DNA of 38,088 nucleotides from NCBI GenBank assembly GCA_964229545.1, contig CAXRDP010000018.1, positions 1 through 38,088 on the forward strand, read 5' to 3'. The notes beneath the pieces were generated by a model, which had not been told where the DNA came from, did no database searches, and worked only from the letters and a program-made list of their open reading frames with translations. Position numbers and translations under genes: made by a program. The stretch comes from UBA724 sp964229545 (GTDB lineage: Bacteria; Bacteroidota; Bacteroidia; Flavobacteriales; Flavobacteriaceae). Each line of letters starts with the position of its first letter. The first letter of the stretch is position 1. Of this stretch, positions 18,603-27,255 are shown piece after piece.

Positions 18603-21527
18603 TTAAAAGTTAAGATCCACCCCGACAGAGACGACTCTAGATCGAGGATAAAAATTGTTATCTAACCCCCCACTGATTTCAGGGTCAATACCTGTGTAGT
18701 CAGTCACGACCATCAGATTGTCAGCAGACACAAACAAGCGTATGGGTGCGTTGAACATGTCTGTGTTGATGGTATACCCTAAGGTAACATTGTCTAACCT
18801 AAAGAAAGAGGCATTTTGAATGAAATAATCACTCAAAAAGTTCTTGTCTGAGATGGTGTTGAACTCATGGTTCAAAAAACCTGCGTTTAGGTTGTCCAAC
18901 CGATTGAGCTGAGTGGCTGACATAATCGATGCGGTAGAAGCATTGTTGTTGTAGACATAATTGCCAATACTTGCTCGACCGGCAACGCTCAAATCAAAAG
19001 CTTTGTAGCGAATGTTGAGCGTGGCACCCATGTTGATGTCTGCATAGGGATCTTTGTAGAAATATTTGTCATCATTATTGATAACGCCATCGCTGTTTAA
19101 GTCCGCAAATGCACCTTCAATAGGCTTTCCATCAGCGTCGTAAATCTGTTTGAAAACATAATAGGTAAAGGGTGCCAAACCGGTTTGGTGGTACTGCACC
19201 GTATTACCAATTCCTCCTGAAATACCCCCTACATTTTGCTCGTTATCTAAGCGTGTGATGGTGTTGTCATTAAAGGAAACGTTGTAACCAAGATTGAGTT
19301 GGAAATCATCAGACTCAAAAACGACTGCATTGAGGTCAACCTCAACCCCTTTGTTTTCCATGTCTCCAATATTGGCCGAAATCGTTGAGCCAAAGTTGGT
19401 AAATGGGTCCGTGATAGCCGTGGCAATCAAGTCTTTGGTTTCTTTGATATAGGCGTTCACGCTACCACTCAATCGGCCCGAGAACATACTAAAGTCGATT
19501 CCAGCGTTAAGCGTTTGTGCTACCTCCCAGCGCAAGTCCTTGTTGATAGGTGCTGGTCTGAAAGTATTGTAAAAGGCAGATCCAAACCCATACTGGGCTT
19601 GTTCGGTAGAAATCACATAACGGGTGAGGAAGTTATAATCTCCCAATCCGTTTACGTTACCCATTTGACCATATCCAATTCTCAATTTCAACTGATCTAT
19701 TTGCTTCACATCAAAAGCCTCCTCATTGTGAATGTTCCACGCCAAAGCAACAGAGGGGAAGTAGCCCCAACGGTCGTCTGGACTGAGTTTGGAGGAAGCA
19801 TCTGCTCTAAGCGTAGCAGTCACTAGGTACAGGTCTTTATAGTTAAAGTTGGCCCTGCCGAAATAAGACAACAACACGTTTTTACTCGTATCCACAAAAG
19901 AGTTTGTAGTTGAGTTGTCCTCGTTTACAGAACCATCTGGGTTTAGGATTTCTTTGTAGTTAGAACTTGAGTTGTCATATTCAAAAGACTGGTACGAATA
20001 TCCCGCTGTCAGGTTCATGTCTACATCTGAAAAAGAGTGGTTAAAATTTAAGTAAGCATCAAACAATTGGTTTGTCGATTTATTGCTATATGCACTGCCA
20101 CTACCGTTAAACCCATCTTCATCTGTTGGGATAAATTTGGAGGTTTCGGTGAACCCAGTACCTTCCGACTCATCAAGGCCAACGCTGATGGTGGCAGTTA
20201 GGTTGTCTACAAAAGGTAGATCATAGTCGATTTTGGCATTGGCAATCAGACGATCTACTTCAGACATGTCTTCTGTAAGATGTAGCAAAGCCAACGGGTT
20301 TGTGGGAGACAAAGACAATTTTTTGCCGTTAGACATCCACGAATAAAACCCGTCATAGGGCGAGTTAACATCATAGACAGGCTTAGTAGGGTCGAATTGA
20401 ACTGCGCTTCCGATTGCGCCGCGATTGGCAAAATCATTTTCGGTGTTCTGCATTCTGGCACTAAGGTTGACCCTTAACGCATCATCTAAAAAGCTTGGAG
20501 ACAAACTCACGCTTGCTGTTATACGCTCGAACTGATCTCCAATTAGAATCCCTTCATGGTCAGTTTGGCCCACAGAAATTCTTACAGGCACATCATAGAA
20601 AGAGGATGAGATGGATAGGTTGGTATCTACCCCAGATGCTTGCTGGTAAATATGGCTTTGCCAATCTGTATTGGCCGAACCAAGTCTGGAAATATAATCT
20701 GCATCTCCAGTTCCAGTAATAACAGAGCGAAACTCATCGGCAGTCAGCACATCCACAAAATCTACCGGAGTAGAGGTTGAACCTTTGGTAGTCAGAGAGA
20801 TTTTGGTTTCTCCGGATTTTGATCCTTTTTTGGTCGTAATCAAAATGACCCCATTGGCAGCCCTAGACCCATAAATAGCTGAAGCAGAGGCGTCTTTCAA
20901 TACGCTTATAGCTTCAATATCGCTTGGGTTTATGGCATTGAGTGGGTTTCGAGAACCTCCAACGCCTCCACCGTCAAGTGGAATACCATCGACCACATAT
21001 AGGGGGTTTGAATTTAGATTTAATGATCCAATACCTCTGATAAGCACATTTGCACCTTCTCCGGGGCTACCGCTGTTAGTGGTTATGGTAACTCCAGCAA
21101 CTTTTCCTTGGAGCAGTTGTTGAGTTGAAACAACATTTCCGTCCGAAAAATCTTTGGAGGTAACCAAATCAACAGCACCAGTAAGATCCTTTTTCTGGGT
21201 AGTACCATATCCGATGACCACCACCTCACTCAATTCTGAAGCAGAAGCAATCATCACAACATCAAGGTTGGCTCCCGAGACTACAAGGGATTGTGTTTCG
21301 AATCCCAAATAGGAAAATTCCAAAGTTTGACCGTCGTTGGCACGAATGCTGAAACGACCATCAAAATCTGTGGAGACTCCTTGCGTGGTTCCTTGTACTA
21401 CAACATTGACCGATGGAAGGGGATTGCCCAGTTCATCAGTCACAACACCACCCACAGACTGCTGTGCAGTCACAACTGCGCTGGCAAGCATGCAAATGGC
21501 GAATAAGTAATAACGTAATGTATTCAT
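18603..21527 (-). CDS. susC: SusC family TonB-linked outer-membrane maltodextrin importer
   Basis: The product has 974 residues, normal for SusC. A signal peptide is followed by the carboxypeptidase-regulatory-like domain (GGVVTDELGNPLPSVNV, then TDFDGRFSI and LEFSYLGFE). Then come the TonB-box region SELSEVVVIGYGTTQKKD, the plug (VLIRGIGSLN, then PLYVVDGIPL and AIYGSRAANGVILITTKKG) and the barrel, ending in a terminal Phe. It should take up starch oligosaccharides with SusD, driven by TonB. It is the first gene of the minus-strand arm, 232 bases from the divergent regulator gene, with a predicted promoter and two upstream operator-like palindromes in that gap. Confidence 0.95.
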   Translation of the reverse strand: MNTLRYYLFAICMLASAVVTAQQSVGGVVTDELGNPLPSVNVVVQGTTQGVSTDFDGRFSIRANDGQTLEFSYLGFETQSLVVSGANLDVVMIASASELSEVVVIGYGTTQKKDLTGAVDLVTSKDFSDGNVVSTQQLLQGKVAGVTITTNSGSPGEGANVLIRGIGSLNLNSNPLYVVDGIPLDGGGVGGSRNPLNAINPSDIEAISVLKDASASAIYGSRAANGVILITTKKGSKSGETKISLTTKGSTSTPVDFVDVLTADEFRSVITGTGDADYISRLGSANTDWQSHIYQQASGVDTNLSISSSFYDVPVRISVGQTDHEGILIGDQFERITASVSLSPSFLDDALRVNLSARMQNTENDFANRGAIGSAVQFDPTKPVYDVNSPYDGFYSWMSNGKKLSLSPTNPLALLHLTEDMSEVDRLIANAKIDYDLPFVDNLTATISVGLDESEGTGFTETSKFIPTDEDGFNGSGSAYSNKSTNQLFDAYLNFNHSFSDVDMNLTAGYSYQSFEYDNSSSNYKEILNPDGSVNEDNSTTNSFVDTSKNVLLSYFGRANFNYKDLYLVTATLRADASSKLSPDDRWGYFPSVALAWNIHNEEAFDVKQIDQLKLRIGYGQMGNVNGLGDYNFLTRYVISTEQAQYGFGSAFYNTFRPAPINKDLRWEVAQTLNAGIDFSMFSGRLSGSVNAYIKETKDLIATAITDPFTNFGSTISANIGDMENKGVEVDLNAVVFESDDFQLNLGYNVSFNDNTITRLDNEQNVGGISGGIGNTVQYHQTGLAPFTYYVFKQIYDADGKPIEGAFADLNSDGVINNDDKYFYKDPYADINMGATLNIRYKAFDLSVAGRASIGNYVYNNNASTASIMSATQLNRLDNLNAGFLNHEFNTISDKNFLSDYFIQNASFFRLDNVTLGYTINTDMFNAPIRLFVSADNLMVVTDYTGIDPEISGGLDNNFYPRSRVVSVGVDLNF

Positions 21528-21556
21528 TTAGTTGGTTTTAGGTGTTAATTTTAGCG

Positions 21557-21569
21557 TAAACACACACTT
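21557..21569. promoter_or_regulatory. 13-base word shared with the transporter leader
   Basis: TAAACACACACTT occurs here, just downstream of the predicted susC -7 box, and again at 22843-22855, just downstream of the predicted -7 box of the transporter operon. Orientation relative to transcription is opposite in the two cases. It could be a protein site near the transcription start. The role is inferred only. Confidence 0.3.
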
Positions 21570-21579
21570 TCACATCCAA

Positions 21580-21610
21580 CGAATCTATGTAAAGAAATTG
21601 TTAACCAAAA
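21580..21610 (-). promoter_or_regulatory. Predicted susC operon promoter
   Basis: On the minus strand TTTTG (21606-21610), an 18-base spacer and TAGATTCG (21580-21587) match the Bacteroidota consensus with one mismatch in the -7 box. The start of transcription would fall near 21574, giving a leader of about 45 bases before the susC ATG. The weak -7 box suits an activated promoter. Confidence 0.5.
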
Positions 21611-21632
21611 GCCTTAACTTGCATCAAGTCAA

Positions 21633-21648
21633 ACTACAACGTTGTAGT
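21633..21648. promoter_or_regulatory. Candidate LacI-type operator 1 (perfect palindrome)
   Basis: A perfect 16-base palindrome, ACTACAACGTTGTAGT, with the central CG and AACGTT core typical of LacI-family sites. Its centre is about 66 bases upstream of the predicted susC start. The adjacent divergent gene codes for a LacI-type regulator, the likely binder. Confidence 0.6.
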
Positions 21649-21654
21649 AGCGTT

Positions 21655-21670
21655 ACGAAAACGTTTGCGT
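21655..21670. promoter_or_regulatory. Candidate LacI-type operator 2
   Basis: ACGAAAACGTTTGCGT is a 16-base palindrome with one mismatched pair and the same AACGTT centre as the first site. The two centres are 22 bases apart, about two helical turns, so two dimers could sit on the same DNA face. Confidence 0.55.
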
Positions 21671-21759
21671 GTTAAAAACTTTGAAATAGACAAAAAAGAA
21701 GGCTGAATTTTCTGAATTATGAAATTTTTTAGAGTCATAATTGTTAAATTTGTATTGCT

Positions 21760-22797
21760 ATGAAACAAAAAATCACGCTAAAGAAAATAGCACAGGAGTT
21801 TGATGTTTCCATATCAACTGTTTCCAAGGCTTTAAAGGACAGTCACGAGATAGGTCGAGAAACGCGCGATCGCATTCAAGCTTTTGCCAAATTTTACAAC
21901 TACCGTCCCAACAATATAGCCCTGAGCCTAAAACACCGAAAAACCAAAACCATTGGCGTCATCATTCCTGAAATAGTTCACTATTTTTTTGCATTGATCA
22001 TCGAAGGAGTGGAACATATAGCTAGTGAAAGAGGATACAATGTGGTCGTAGCGCTTTCAAATGAATCTTTAGAAAAGGAAATCATCAACATGGAAACTCT
22101 GGCAGATGGTTTGATAGATGGTTTTATTTTATCCTTATCCAAAGAAACCCTGCGCATGCAAGACTATCATCACATCAATGAGGCCATGGGTCTTGGCATG
22201 CCCGTGGTGTTGTTTGACAGAACCGTTCCTGAAATAGCCTGTGATAAAGTCGTTATTGATGACACCCAAAGTGCCTACAATGCTGTCATGCATCTGTTTG
22301 AAAGGGATCGAAAAAATATTTTGTTGCTTACAACAGAGGACTATATCAGTGTTGGAAGGCTCCGTACACAAGGCTATTTTCAAGCACTTCAAGAGAAGGA
22401 AATGCCTCTTAACAATGATCTAATCATCAAAGTAGTTGATCATGAAAATTCAGACATCATCATGTCTCAATTGGAAGCCGATATTTTGAAAGCTTTTAAG
22501 CAACACCCCAATATTGACGCCATTTTTGCAGTCAATGAAATCTATGCGGCGGCGGCACTACGGGTAGTTAGAAAGTTAGAATTAAAAGTTCCGGAACAAG
22601 TTTCCATCATTTGTTTTACCGATGGATTGATTTCAAAATATTCTTCACCAACCCTGAGCACTGTCAGCCAGCACGGTGAAGAAATAGGAAAGCAAGCGGC
22701 CAATTTACTTATAGATAGACTTGAAAGCAGCGACGACGATTATCCTTTTACCACCTCTGTTGTGGCTTGCAGTATTGTGCAAAGAGAATCCACATAA
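21760..22797 (+). CDS. LacI family transcriptional regulator of the starch/maltose locus
   Basis: The product has 345 residues, full length for the family. Residues 4-25 are the LacI helix-turn-helix (TLKKIAQEFDVSISTVSKAL), followed by the hinge-helix segment YRPNNIALSLKHRKTKTIGVI. The rest is a periplasmic-binding-protein-like effector domain (residues 60-345; VVLFDRTVPEIACDKVVIDD, then DAIFAVNEIYAAAALRVVRK). It is divergent from susC and upstream of the transporter-phosphorylase genes, so it very likely controls both arms. The effector is presumably maltose or a derivative (inference). A TAAATTTG box at 21745-21752, just before the ATG, lacks a good -33 partner. Operators upstream of the susC promoter suggest an activating role. 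Confidence 0.92.
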   Translation: MKQKITLKKIAQEFDVSISTVSKALKDSHEIGRETRDRIQAFAKFYNYRPNNIALSLKHRKTKTIGVIIPEIVHYFFALIIEGVEHIASERGYNVVVALSNESLEKEIINMETLADGLIDGFILSLSKETLRMQDYHHINEAMGLGMPVVLFDRTVPEIACDKVVIDDTQSAYNAVMHLFERDRKNILLLTTEDYISVGRLRTQGYFQALQEKEMPLNNDLIIKVVDHENSDIIMSQLEADILKAFKQHPNIDAIFAVNEIYAAAALRVVRKLELKVPEQVSIICFTDGLISKYSSPTLSTVSQHGEEIGKQAANLLIDRLESSDDDYPFTTSVVACSIVQREST

Positions 22798-22798
22798 T

Positions 22799-22830
22799 TT
22801 GCTGAATTAAAAAATAATCTTTTACATTTG
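22799..22830 (+). promoter_or_regulatory. Predicted promoter of the transporter-phosphorylase-glucosidase operon
   Basis: TTG at 22799-22801, a 21-base spacer and TACATTTG at 22823-22830 resemble the Bacteroidota consensus; the -7 box is perfect and the spacer slightly long. It starts right at the end of the regulator gene, so the catabolic genes can be expressed apart from the regulator. The untranslated leader would be about 70 bases. Confidence 0.55.
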
Positions 22831-22842
22831 TTGCATCAAAGC

Positions 22843-22855
22843 TAAACACACACTT
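22843..22855. promoter_or_regulatory. 13-base word shared with the susC leader
   Basis: Second copy of TAAACACACACTT (see 21557-21569), about 7 bases past the predicted transcription start. It is preceded at 22831-22839 by TTGCATCAA, a word that also occurs at 21619-21627 near the susC -33 box. No palindrome resembling the two AACGTT operators is present here. Confidence 0.3.
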
Positions 22856-22909
22856 CACAAATTTTAGTTTTGATGAGCTTGTGCTTATCATAATTTAAAT
22901 GCAAAAATT

Positions 22910-24283
22910 ATGAGAAAGCAGATTTTGGGTTTCTGGGAAATTTGGAATATGAGTTTTGGGTTTCTTGGCATCCAATTCGGTTTTGCCTTACAAGGCGGTT
23001 TTATGTCACGTATTTTCCAAACTTTGGGTGCGTCTAAAGACGACATTCCACTGTTGTGGATTGCTGCACCTCTTACAGGATTGATTGTACAGCCCATCAT
23101 AGGGTATCTGTCCGATCGAACTTGGCACAGCCGATTGGGCAGGCGCAGACCCTACTTTTTGATAGGCGCCATATTGAGTTCTGTTGCGCTCTTTTGGGTG
23201 CCTCATTCTCCTACCCTTTGGATGGCAGTCGGTTTTCTTTGGGTTTTGGACGCTTCGATTAACATCAGCATGGAGCCTTTTCGTGCGTTGGTTGCCGACA
23301 AACTTCCCGATAGCCAGCGTTCGTACGGATTTGTCACACAAACCCTGATTATTGGAATTGGTACTTGGATTGCGAGCAATCTGCCTTGGTTTGTGTCCAA
23401 ACTTGGCATCAGTGATGCCGCAGCACCCGGCGTAGTGCCTATGTCCGTAAAAGTGGCCTTTGCCATTGGGGCTTTTGTTTTTCTATTGAGCATTCTTTAC
23501 ACCATTTTCACAACCTCCGAATACCCTCCTGAAGACATGGATGCTTTTAAAAAGTCAAAAGCAGCATCCAATCAAGGGCTTATTAAAGAAATTGGAACCC
23601 ACATTATTCATATGCCCATGGCCATGCGTAAACTCGGCTTGGTCCAATTTTTTAGCTGGTTTGCCTTTTTTACGATGTGGAGCATGGCAAATCCTGCACT
23701 GACAGAACATGTGTACAAAGCCCCTGCCCCTATTGAATCGCATTACGATTTTACGGATTCCACCTCAGCTGCTTTGTTTCAAAAAGACAATACTGCCTTT
23801 CAAAAGGCTTCTAATTTGGTAGGTGCCAATATGGGGACCTATGGGCTTTCGTCTATGGCATTTGCCTTGCTACTGACCCTTTATACCTCCAAGAGACGAA
23901 TCAATAGAAAAAAGGTTCACATGGTTTCCTTGGCTTTGGGCGGTGTAGGATTTTTATTGATGTACCTGATTCCAAACCCTCAATTCCTAGGTTTGTGGTT
24001 TGCCCTTGTAGGTATTTCATGGGGGAGTATTCTCTCGATGCCCTATGCCATGCTGTCGAGTGCCATACCGGCCGATAAAATGGGTGTAAGCATGGGAATT
24101 TTTAACATGTTTATCGTATTACCACAAATTGTCGCTGCTCTTGGAGGCATCAATATTTTGTACAACCTCATGGGTGAGGCATCGATCTATGCCATGGTGC
24201 TGGCCGGTTTTTCTTTGCTACTTGCATCTGTTGCCAACCTGAGTATTCGTGATCCAAAAATTATCAGTTATCAACCCAATTAG
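22910..24283 (+). CDS. MFS inner-membrane sugar (probably maltose) transporter
   Basis: The product has 457 residues with about 12 hydrophobic membrane segments. The N-terminus FWEIWNMSFGFLGIQFGFALQ and the loop GYLSDRTWHSRLGRRRPYFLIG (an extended MFS loop 2-3 motif) resemble the SLC45/sucrose-maltose carrier group found in PULs of Gammaproteobacteria and Bacteroidota. It should move maltose or short maltodextrins from periplasm to cytoplasm, with protons. The beta-phosphoglucomutase gene starts at the base after its stop. Linkage to GH65 favours maltose as the substrate, but the sequence alone does not prove it. Confidence 0.87.
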   Translation: MRKQILGFWEIWNMSFGFLGIQFGFALQGGFMSRIFQTLGASKDDIPLLWIAAPLTGLIVQPIIGYLSDRTWHSRLGRRRPYFLIGAILSSVALFWVPHSPTLWMAVGFLWVLDASINISMEPFRALVADKLPDSQRSYGFVTQTLIIGIGTWIASNLPWFVSKLGISDAAAPGVVPMSVKVAFAIGAFVFLLSILYTIFTTSEYPPEDMDAFKKSKAASNQGLIKEIGTHIIHMPMAMRKLGLVQFFSWFAFFTMWSMANPALTEHVYKAPAPIESHYDFTDSTSAALFQKDNTAFQKASNLVGANMGTYGLSSMAFALLLTLYTSKRRINRKKVHMVSLALGGVGFLLMYLIPNPQFLGLWFALVGISWGSILSMPYAMLSSAIPADKMGVSMGIFNMFIVLPQIVAALGGINILYNLMGEASIYAMVLAGFSLLLASVANLSIRDPKIISYQPN

Positions 24284-24934
24284 ATGATCAAAGGACTCAT
24301 ATTCGATTTGGATGGTGTGATTGTTGACACCGCGCGCTTTCACTTCAAGGCTTGGCGCGAGCTTGCCGCAGAGTGGGGCTATGAACTGTCATACAAAGAC
24401 AATGAGCAACTCAAAGGAGTGAGCAGAATGGATTCGATTCGAAAAATTGCCCAGTGGGCAGAAAAGGATTTTGAAGAAGAGGATCTCATAAAAATGGCCA
24501 ATGCCAAAAACGAACTTTATCTCAACTTATGTGAGTCATTGACAATTCAGGACGTCTTACCGGGGGTGTTGCGAATTTTACATGAAAGTGTCAAAAAAGG
24601 TATGAAACTCGCTGTCGGATCTGCTAGCAAAAATGCCATGATTGTTTTGAAAAAACTTGGAATCATCGATTTGTTTGAAGTGGTGGTAGACGGAAATATG
24701 GTAACTCATTCCAAACCCCACCCTGAAGTTTTTTTAAAAGCGGCAGCCTCCATGGGACTCAAGCCTAATGAATGTATTGTTTTTGAAGATGCACAAGCTG
24801 GAATAGAAGCCGCCAAAGCAGGTGGGATATTTGCCGTTGGGGTAGGCCTAGACATGTTGCGAGGTTGTGATTTTCATCTTAATAATTTTAAAAAAATAAA
24901 TGTTGATGCCTTAATAGAAAAGGCGAAGTCTTAA
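24284..24934 (+). CDS. pgmB: Beta-phosphoglucomutase
   Basis: A 216-residue HAD-superfamily enzyme of normal length. Motif I is IFDLDGVIVDTARFH, with the nucleophile Asp and the general acid Asp two residues later. The cap domain begins with FKAWRELA. Motif II/III segments are VGSASKNA and HSKPHPEVFLKAA, and motif IV is CIVFEDAQAGIEAAKAGG. It converts beta-glucose-1-phosphate to glucose-6-phosphate in the cytoplasm. It sits directly between the transporter and the GH65 gene (0 and 2 bases of spacing), matching the product of an inverting phosphorylase. Confidence 0.94.
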   Translation: MIKGLIFDLDGVIVDTARFHFKAWRELAAEWGYELSYKDNEQLKGVSRMDSIRKIAQWAEKDFEEEDLIKMANAKNELYLNLCESLTIQDVLPGVLRILHESVKKGMKLAVGSASKNAMIVLKKLGIIDLFEVVVDGNMVTHSKPHPEVFLKAAASMGLKPNECIVFEDAQAGIEAAKAGGIFAVGVGLDMLRGCDFHLNNFKKINVDALIEKAKS

Positions 24935-24936
24935 CA

Positions 24937-27255
24937 ATGAAACAACAACAATTCATACAACCTCACGATTGGAAAATCATAGAAAGGGATTTTGACCCCT
25001 CGACCGTTCAGGCAGCCGAAAGCATCTTTAGCTTGGGCAATGGCGCCATGGGGCAACGGGCCAATTTTGAAGAATACTACAGTGGCCCCAGTTTTCAGGG
25101 GAGCTACATTGGAGGTGTATACTATCCTGACAAAACAAAAGTGGGATGGTGGAAAAACGGATATCCTGAATATTTCGCCAAAGTACTTAATGCGCCCAAC
25201 TGGATAGGTATCGACGTTGAAGTAGACGGTGAAAAACTCGACTTATTTACCTGTAAAGTATTGGATTTTCGACGCGAATTAGACATGAAAACAGGCTTGT
25301 ACAAAAGGGCATTCGAGGTGGAAATGACCAATGGCAAAAGAGTTCGATGTGAATCCCATCGCTTTTTGTCAATGGCCGAAAACGAGTTAGGAGTCATCAA
25401 TTACCAAATCACCCTGTTGTCAAAATCAGCTACCGTTAAAGTAATCTCTTATATCGATGGCAACATAAAAAACAACGACAGCAACTGGGAAGATCCTTTT
25501 TGGCATCATGAGGACATCAAAGCTAAAGCGGAATCTTTGTTTCTACAATCAAAAACCAACAAAACTCATTTTCAAGTGTGCACCTATGCGCACAATCAGT
25601 TTTTTGTGAATGGGAAGACCGTCGTTGACTTGACAAAATCTTCTTATAGCTCCAACCATCTTGGTCACTCCCACACCCAAGAAATGCATTCCGGAGACAC
25701 TATGCGTGTTCTAAAGTTTGGGGGCTATGTTGTGTCTACTAATCATCCTTCAGATCAACTTGTAGCAAGATCCCAAACCCTGATTTCTGAGTCGTTAAAA
25801 AAAGGATATGACGCGCTCTTTGGTGATCATTGTAAGGTATGGGAAGACATTTGGACCATGTCTGACATTGAAATCATTGGAGATCAAAAAGCCCAGCAAG
25901 CCATTCGTTTTAATATTTTTCACCTCAACCAAACCTACACGGGTGCGGATGCAAGGTTGAATATAGGTCCCAAAGGTTTTACAGGAGAAAAATACGGAGG
26001 AAGCACTTACTGGGACACAGAAGCCTATTGCTTACCCTTTTATATGGCGACGAAAGACAAATTTGTTGCCCGAAACTTGTTGCGCTATCGTTTCAATCAC
26101 TTGGAAAAGGCGATTGAAAACGCTGAAAAACTTGGTCTCAACAATGGTGCTGCACTCTTCCCTATGGTGACCATGAACGGAGAAGAATGCCATAACGAAT
26201 GGGAAATCACCTTCCAAGAAATACATCGCAACGCTGCCATCGCCTACGCGATTTTCAACTATGAACGCTATACAGGAGATGTTTCCTATATGCGTGAGAT
26301 GGGCCTAGAAGTACTCATCGCCATTGCACGGTTTTGGGAACAGCGCAGCAGCTTTTCAAAACCCAAAGATAAATTTGTCATTCTTGGCGTAACCGGTCCC
26401 AACGAATACGAAAACAACATTAACAACAATTGGTATACCAACTATGCTGCCAAATGGTGCTTGGAGTATACTGCTCAAAAAGTGGATGAAATTAAAAAGA
26501 ACCATCCAGATGATTACAAACGCATCCGACTTCGAACGGGACTAAAAGGGGATGAAAATGAGCAATGGAAACACATCGCTAATGACATGTATTTGCCCTT
26601 TGATACGTCATTGAATATTTACCTCCAACAAGACAATTTTTTAGACAAAGAAATGCTCCCTGCTAGTGTGATCGATCCCGCAGAGCGGCCTATCAACCAA
26701 CACTGGTCGTGGGATAAAATATTGCGTTCTCCCTATATCAAGCAAGCCGATGTGCTGCAAGGATTTTACTTCTTCGCCTCGGATTTTACAAAAGAAGAGT
26801 TGGCGAGACACTTTGATTTTTACGAACCTCTTACCGTTCATGAATCTTCCTTGTCCCCATCTATACATGCCATTCTTGCAACCCGATTGGGTCGTACAGA
26901 TAAGGCTTATGAAATGTATTTGCGTACCTCAAGACTTGATCTAGATGACTTTAATTGTGAGGTAGAAGAGGGTTTACATATTACCTCCATGGCGGGTACA
27001 TGGATGAGTATTGTAGAAGGTTTTGGTGGGATGCGCGTTGTGGATAACCATTTGCATCTAAACCCACAAATCCACAAAGAATGGAAAGGATATTCTTTTA
27101 ATATCAACTTTCGCAATCAAATCATTCAAGTAGGTGTAACCAAAAAAGGGGCTACTTGCAAACTTTACGGTACGGAACCTCTAGAAGTTTTTCTCTATGG
27201 TAAGCCCATGACACTTGAGCCAGAAAAGTCTCTCATTCTAAACGAGTCCCTATGA
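24937..27255 (+). CDS. GH65 disaccharide phosphorylase, probably maltose phosphorylase
   Basis: The product has 772 residues, the usual GH65 size, with no signal peptide, so it is cytoplasmic. The N-terminal beta-sandwich (residues 1-270) begins SIFSLGNGAMGQRANFEE. A linker and (alpha/alpha)6 barrel follow, with GGSTYWDTEAYCLPF, CHNEWEITFQEIHRN and the general-acid motif VTGPNEYENNINNNWYTN (Glu ~490). The phosphate-contact region SSLSPSIHAILA comes later. The expected reaction is maltose + phosphate giving glucose + beta-glucose-1-phosphate. Trehalose or kojibiose phosphorylases share the fold, but the starch locus and adjacent pgmB favour maltose. The stop overlaps the next start by 4 bases. 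Confidence 0.9.
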   Translation: MKQQQFIQPHDWKIIERDFDPSTVQAAESIFSLGNGAMGQRANFEEYYSGPSFQGSYIGGVYYPDKTKVGWWKNGYPEYFAKVLNAPNWIGIDVEVDGEKLDLFTCKVLDFRRELDMKTGLYKRAFEVEMTNGKRVRCESHRFLSMAENELGVINYQITLLSKSATVKVISYIDGNIKNNDSNWEDPFWHHEDIKAKAESLFLQSKTNKTHFQVCTYAHNQFFVNGKTVVDLTKSSYSSNHLGHSHTQEMHSGDTMRVLKFGGYVVSTNHPSDQLVARSQTLISESLKKGYDALFGDHCKVWEDIWTMSDIEIIGDQKAQQAIRFNIFHLNQTYTGADARLNIGPKGFTGEKYGGSTYWDTEAYCLPFYMATKDKFVARNLLRYRFNHLEKAIENAEKLGLNNGAALFPMVTMNGEECHNEWEITFQEIHRNAAIAYAIFNYERYTGDVSYMREMGLEVLIAIARFWEQRSSFSKPKDKFVILGVTGPNEYENNINNNWYTNYAAKWCLEYTAQKVDEIKKNHPDDYKRIRLRTGLKGDENEQWKHIANDMYLPFDTSLNIYLQQDNFLDKEMLPASVIDPAERPINQHWSWDKILRSPYIKQADVLQGFYFFASDFTKEELARHFDFYEPLTVHESSLSPSIHAILATRLGRTDKAYEMYLRTSRLDLDDFNCEVEEGLHITSMAGTWMSIVEGFGGMRVVDNHLHLNPQIHKEWKGYSFNINFRNQIIQVGVTKKGATCKLYGTEPLEVFLYGKPMTLEPEKSLILNESL

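Noticed and set aside
21617..21629. ACTTG-CAT-CAAGT inverted repeat as a third operator
   Set aside because: It lacks the central CG of the other two palindromes and has short arms; only its inner word is shared with the second promoter region, which is reported separately.
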